Shown here: one piece after another, positions 6,533-7,576 of the stretch
Layout of the letters: each line of letters starts with the position of its first letter
Numbering within the stretch: the first letter of the stretch is position 1
DNA from: an uncultured Akkermansia sp.
GTDB taxonomy: Bacteria > Verrucomicrobiota > Verrucomicrobiia > Verrucomicrobiales > Akkermansiaceae
Assembly: GCA_904501915.1 (NCBI GenBank)
Contig: CAJGCV010000087.1
Coordinates: 1-7,576, forward strand
Direction: 5' to 3'
Length of the DNA stretch: 7,576 nt
Program-made: the position numbers and the translations under genes
Notes under the pieces: model-generated
The model's input: only the letters and a program-made list of their open reading frames with translations
Database searches by the model: none
Told to the model about the DNA's origin: nothing

Positions 6533-6553
6533 GCCCCCTTGCGGGTGTAGTAT
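6525..6553 (+). promoter_or_regulatory. Candidate promoter for the pyruvate:ferredoxin oxidoreductase gene
   Basis: TTGCTT (6525-6530) is 17 bases from TAGTAT (6548-6553). This predicts a start near 6560 and a leader of about 73 bases before ATG 6633. The -35 matches consensus weakly (TTG only) and overlaps the terminator hairpin just upstream. This is the best candidate in the gap, but weaker than the two promoters upstream. Confidence 0.35.
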
Positions 6554-6583
6554 ATGGCTCGTGGAAACAGAATTTCACGCATG

Positions 6584-6599
6584 AGGGGTACTGTCCCCT
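6584..6599 (+). promoter_or_regulatory. Hairpin/palindrome in the leader of the oxidoreductase gene
   Basis: AGGGG (6584-6588) pairs with CCCCT (6595-6599) around the 6-base loop TACTGT, 33 bases before the ATG. It could be a small regulatory hairpin, an operator half-site pair, or a remnant of a dispersed repeat. The remaining leader bases (6600-6632) are AT-richer and show no Shine-Dalgarno. Confidence 0.35.
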
Positions 6600-6632
6600 G
6601 TTTGCAACATTTTCCTAAACATTGTAACCACC

Positions 6633-7576
6633 ATGAACACAACATATAGCACTATTGACGCCAACGAGGCAGTAGCCTCCGTAGCGTACCGTTGCTCTGA
6701 AGTGGCCGCCATCTACCCCATCACCCCATCCTCTCCGATGGGCGAATCGGCAGAGGCCTGGACCGCTGTAGATCGCAAGAATCTCTGGGGCACGGTTCCC
6801 AGCATCGTAGAGATGGAATCTGAGGCAGGTGCTGCCGGCGCTGTGCACGGCGCACTGCAGACCGGCTCCATGGCCACCACCTTCACGGCCTCCCAGGGCC
6901 TGCTGCTCATGATTCCGAATATGTTCAAGATTGCCGGTGAGCTGACTCCCTGCGTCTTCCACATTGCCGCCCGCGCACTCGCAGCCCAGGGTCTTTCCAT
7001 CTTCGGCGACCACAGCGACGTGATGAGCGCCCGCTCCACCGGTTTTGCCATGCTTTGCGGCGCTTCCACCCAGGAAGCTCCGGATATGGCCGCCATCGCC
7101 CACGCCGCCACGCTGGAAAGCCGCGTGCCCTTCATCAACTTCTTCGATGGTTTCCGCACCTCTCACGAGGTGGGCAAGATTGCCGACATCACCGACGAGC
7201 AGCTGCGCGGCATGATTGACCAGGACCTGGTGGATGCCTTCCACGCCCGCGCCCTCACCCCGGATGCCCCCGTCATCCGCGGCACCGCCCAGAACCCCGA
7301 CGTGTACTTCCAGGGTCGCGAAACCGTCAACAAGTTCTACAATGCCGTGCCCGGCATTGTGAAGAAAGCCATGAAGAAATTCGGCGAGCTGACCGGCCGC
7401 TGCTACAACCTGGTGGAATACATCGGCAGACCGGAGGCTACCCGCGTCATCATCATCATGGGTTCCGGCGCTGAAGCATGCCTTGAGACCGTGCAGGCTC
7501 TCAGCGAGGACATCGGCGTGCTGAAGGTGCGTCTGTACCGTCCCTTCCCGGCAGAGGACGTGATTGCCGCCCTGCC
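6633..7576 (+). CDS. nifJ: Pyruvate:ferredoxin (flavodoxin) oxidoreductase, N-terminal part (3' end beyond window)
   Basis: This enzyme oxidatively decarboxylates pyruvate with CoA to acetyl-CoA and CO2, passing electrons to ferredoxin or flavodoxin through iron-sulfur clusters; it is cytoplasmic and usually oxygen-sensitive. The frame stays open from ATG 6633 to the window end (314 codons of a single-chain protein typically near 1,200 residues). Domain I carries YPITPSSPMGE (28-38), EMESEAGAAGAVHG (60-73) and HIAARALAAQGLSIFGDHSD, all family hallmarks. T31, E64 and R114 fall at the same numbers I recall for the thiamine-diphosphate and pyruvate-contacting residues of the Desulfovibrio africanus enzyme, which supports this start. 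The part after about residue 255 enters domain II (VIIIMGSGAEACLETV, then LYRPFP). The iron-sulfur and C-terminal thiamine-binding domains lie outside. No Shine-Dalgarno precedes the ATG, which sits in an ACCACC context. Confidence 0.96.
   Translation, partial: MNTTYSTIDANEAVASVAYRCSEVAAIYPITPSSPMGESAEAWTAVDRKNLWGTVPSIVEMESEAGAAGAVHGALQTGSMATTFTASQGLLLMIPNMFKIAGELTPCVFHIAARALAAQGLSIFGDHSDVMSARSTGFAMLCGASTQEAPDMAAIAHAATLESRVPFINFFDGFRTSHEVGKIADITDEQLRGMIDQDLVDAFHARALTPDAPVIRGTAQNPDVYFQGRETVNKFYNAVPGIVKKAMKKFGELTGRCYNLVEYIGRPEATRVIIIMGSGAEACLETVQALSEDIGVLKVRLYRPFPAEDVIAAL

Noticed and set aside
6581..6649. 22-codon leader reading frame (ATG 6581 to TAG 6647-6649) overlapping the oxidoreductase start
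   Set aside because: It has no ribosome site, includes the hairpin sequence and shows no regulatory codon run; no evidence that it is translated.

Overview
The window is a GC-rich, gene-dense chromosomal stretch with every recognisable gene on the + strand. It contains a lipid A gene (lpxI), so the host makes an LPS-type outer membrane and is Gram-negative. A pyruvate:ferredoxin oxidoreductase points to anaerobic or microaerobic metabolism. Shine-Dalgarno sequences are almost absent. My best guess is a Verrucomicrobiota/PVC-type gut or aquatic bacterium (Akkermansiaceae-like), but this rests on general impression and not on a marker gene. No rRNA, tRNA, CRISPR array, insertion sequence or phage gene is visible.

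Layout. Positions 1-1963 hold the end of a 2-oxo acid dehydrogenase E1 beta subunit and a complete lipoyl-bearing E2 acyltransferase. Ten bases later, 1974-3140 encodes LpxI, the UDP-2,3-diacylglucosamine pyrophosphatase of lipid A synthesis, with an unusual C-terminal extension of about 116 residues. A promoter-like sequence at 3151-3179 then starts a second short unit: a 65-residue ribbon-helix-helix-like protein (3194-3391) and the tRNA 2-thiouridylase MnmA (3404-4492). After a 147-base gap with an inverted repeat and a promoter, 4640-6451 encodes a 603-residue membrane protein. It has an N-terminal zinc ribbon, a TPM-like domain, an internal signal/anchor segment, a second possible TPM-like domain and a C-terminal membrane helix. 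A 181-base gap with a weak terminator, a promoter candidate and hairpins leads to the 5' end of a pyruvate:ferredoxin oxidoreductase gene (6633 to the edge).

The genes do not form one pathway. The E1/E2 complex and the oxidoreductase are two routes for oxidative decarboxylation of 2-oxo acids to acyl-CoA: one NAD-linked, the other ferredoxin/flavodoxin-linked. The most notable observations are the LpxI extension, which looks like a degenerate second copy of part of the LpxI C-terminal domain followed by a cationic amphipathic helix; the two-part TPM-like membrane protein; and promoters placed so close to start codons that transcripts would be leaderless or nearly so.
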